Source of the DNA: an uncultured Eubacterium sp. | GTDB lineage: Bacteria > Bacillota > Clostridia > Lachnospirales > Lachnospiraceae | DNA length: 33,530 bases | Direction: 5' to 3' | NCBI GenBank assembly: GCA_947385775.1 | Contig: CANDMI010000042.1 | Coordinates: forward strand, 1 to 33,530 | In this document: positions 33,336 through 33,530 of the stretch, piece after piece | Position numbering within the stretch: the stretch's first letter is position 1 | How the letters are laid out: each line of letters starts with the position of its first letter | Program-made: the position numbers and the translations under genes | Notes under the pieces: generated by a model | Told to the model about the DNA's origin: nothing | Databases searched by the model: none | Seen by the model: only the letters and a program-made list of their open reading frames with translations

Positions 33336-33530
33336 TTAGCTTTTTTCCGCTTCTAATCTGGCCAGGCGGGCGTTTAATTCGCTTATGGTCTGGGTTAGTT
33401 GGCTGATGGCACGATATTGTTGTTCCAGCATCTGGTCTTTTTCCTCTAGCTTTTTGTATCGCTCCTCCAGCTTCCTATCCCTTTCCTCCAATTCTTTTTG
33501 CCGCATGTTCTCCCTTATCCGCTCCCAGTA
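33336..33530 (-). CDS. 3' end of a coiled-coil protein gene
   Basis: The last 64 codons of a minus-strand gene that enters from the right edge and ends at TAA 33336-33338. The sequence (ENMRQKELEERDRKLEERYK, then EEKDQMLEQQYRAISQL) is almost pure heptad coiled coil. Such tails occur on Rpn/PD-(D/E)XK-type transposase-nuclease proteins and some Uma2 proteins of Clostridia, but nothing here identifies the N-terminal domain. Confidence 0.75.
   Translation of the reverse strand, partial: YWERIRENMRQKELEERDRKLEERYKKLEEKDQMLEQQYRAISQLTQTISELNARLARLEAEKS

Overview
The window looks like a chromosome segment of a gut-type Firmicute, most likely a Lachnospiraceae-like member of the Clostridia. This is inferred from moderate GC content, AGGAGG ribosome binding sites, a T-box-controlled trp operon, paired YhgE/Pip genes, Uma2 proteins and many sigma-A-type promoters. 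No rRNA, tRNA, CRISPR array, prophage or intact transposase was seen.

Layout. 1-3500: the 5' part of an AAA-ATPase-like (DUF1703-type) gene, a MITE, an Uma2 nuclease plus DMT transporter pair, and a small CxxC protein. 3480-5433: a 53-aa small gene translationally coupled to a homodimeric-type ABC exporter. 5598-12838: a complete trpE-G-D-C-F-B-A operon on the minus strand behind a tryptophan T-box leader; trpC carries an in-frame TAA at codon 36. 12867-17157: a large SWIM/SNF2 helicase that appears to have a leaderless mRNA, and a CorA-type transporter. 17268-20869: a class V aminotransferase (plus strand), a membrane-anchored C39-like cysteine peptidase, and trpS. 21035-25328: a three-gene YhgE/Pip membrane cluster. 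25515-26409: a second Uma2 gene and a 55-aa protein.

26490-28310 is nearly free of ordinary genes and is the most unusual part. It holds four MITE-like elements (a fifth is at 1144) with GTTAC...GTAAC ends and mostly clear 8-bp target duplications. It also holds a probable type I toxin-antitoxin locus (a 25-aa hydrophobic peptide facing a convergent antisense RNA) and three tandem paralogous small-RNA genes. Each small-RNA gene has its own -35/17-nt/-10 promoter and encodes a roughly 130-nt RNA closed by an end-to-end helix, with a second helix kept by compensatory changes. I do not recognise this RNA family; a 6S-like role is only a guess.

28429-32932 is a single gene for a 1427-aa secreted surface protein with a strong promoter, a 5' stem-loop, a structured 3' UTR and a strong terminator. 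The right edge holds the 3' end of a coiled-coil protein gene.

How parts fit together: the trp operon and trpS both use tryptophan, and the T-box senses uncharged tRNA-Trp. A second repeat family, built of paired hairpins, sits at two convergent gene junctions (3288-3456 and 18560-18644). In both cases it adjoins a terminator whose loop region contains the minus-strand gene's stop codon.
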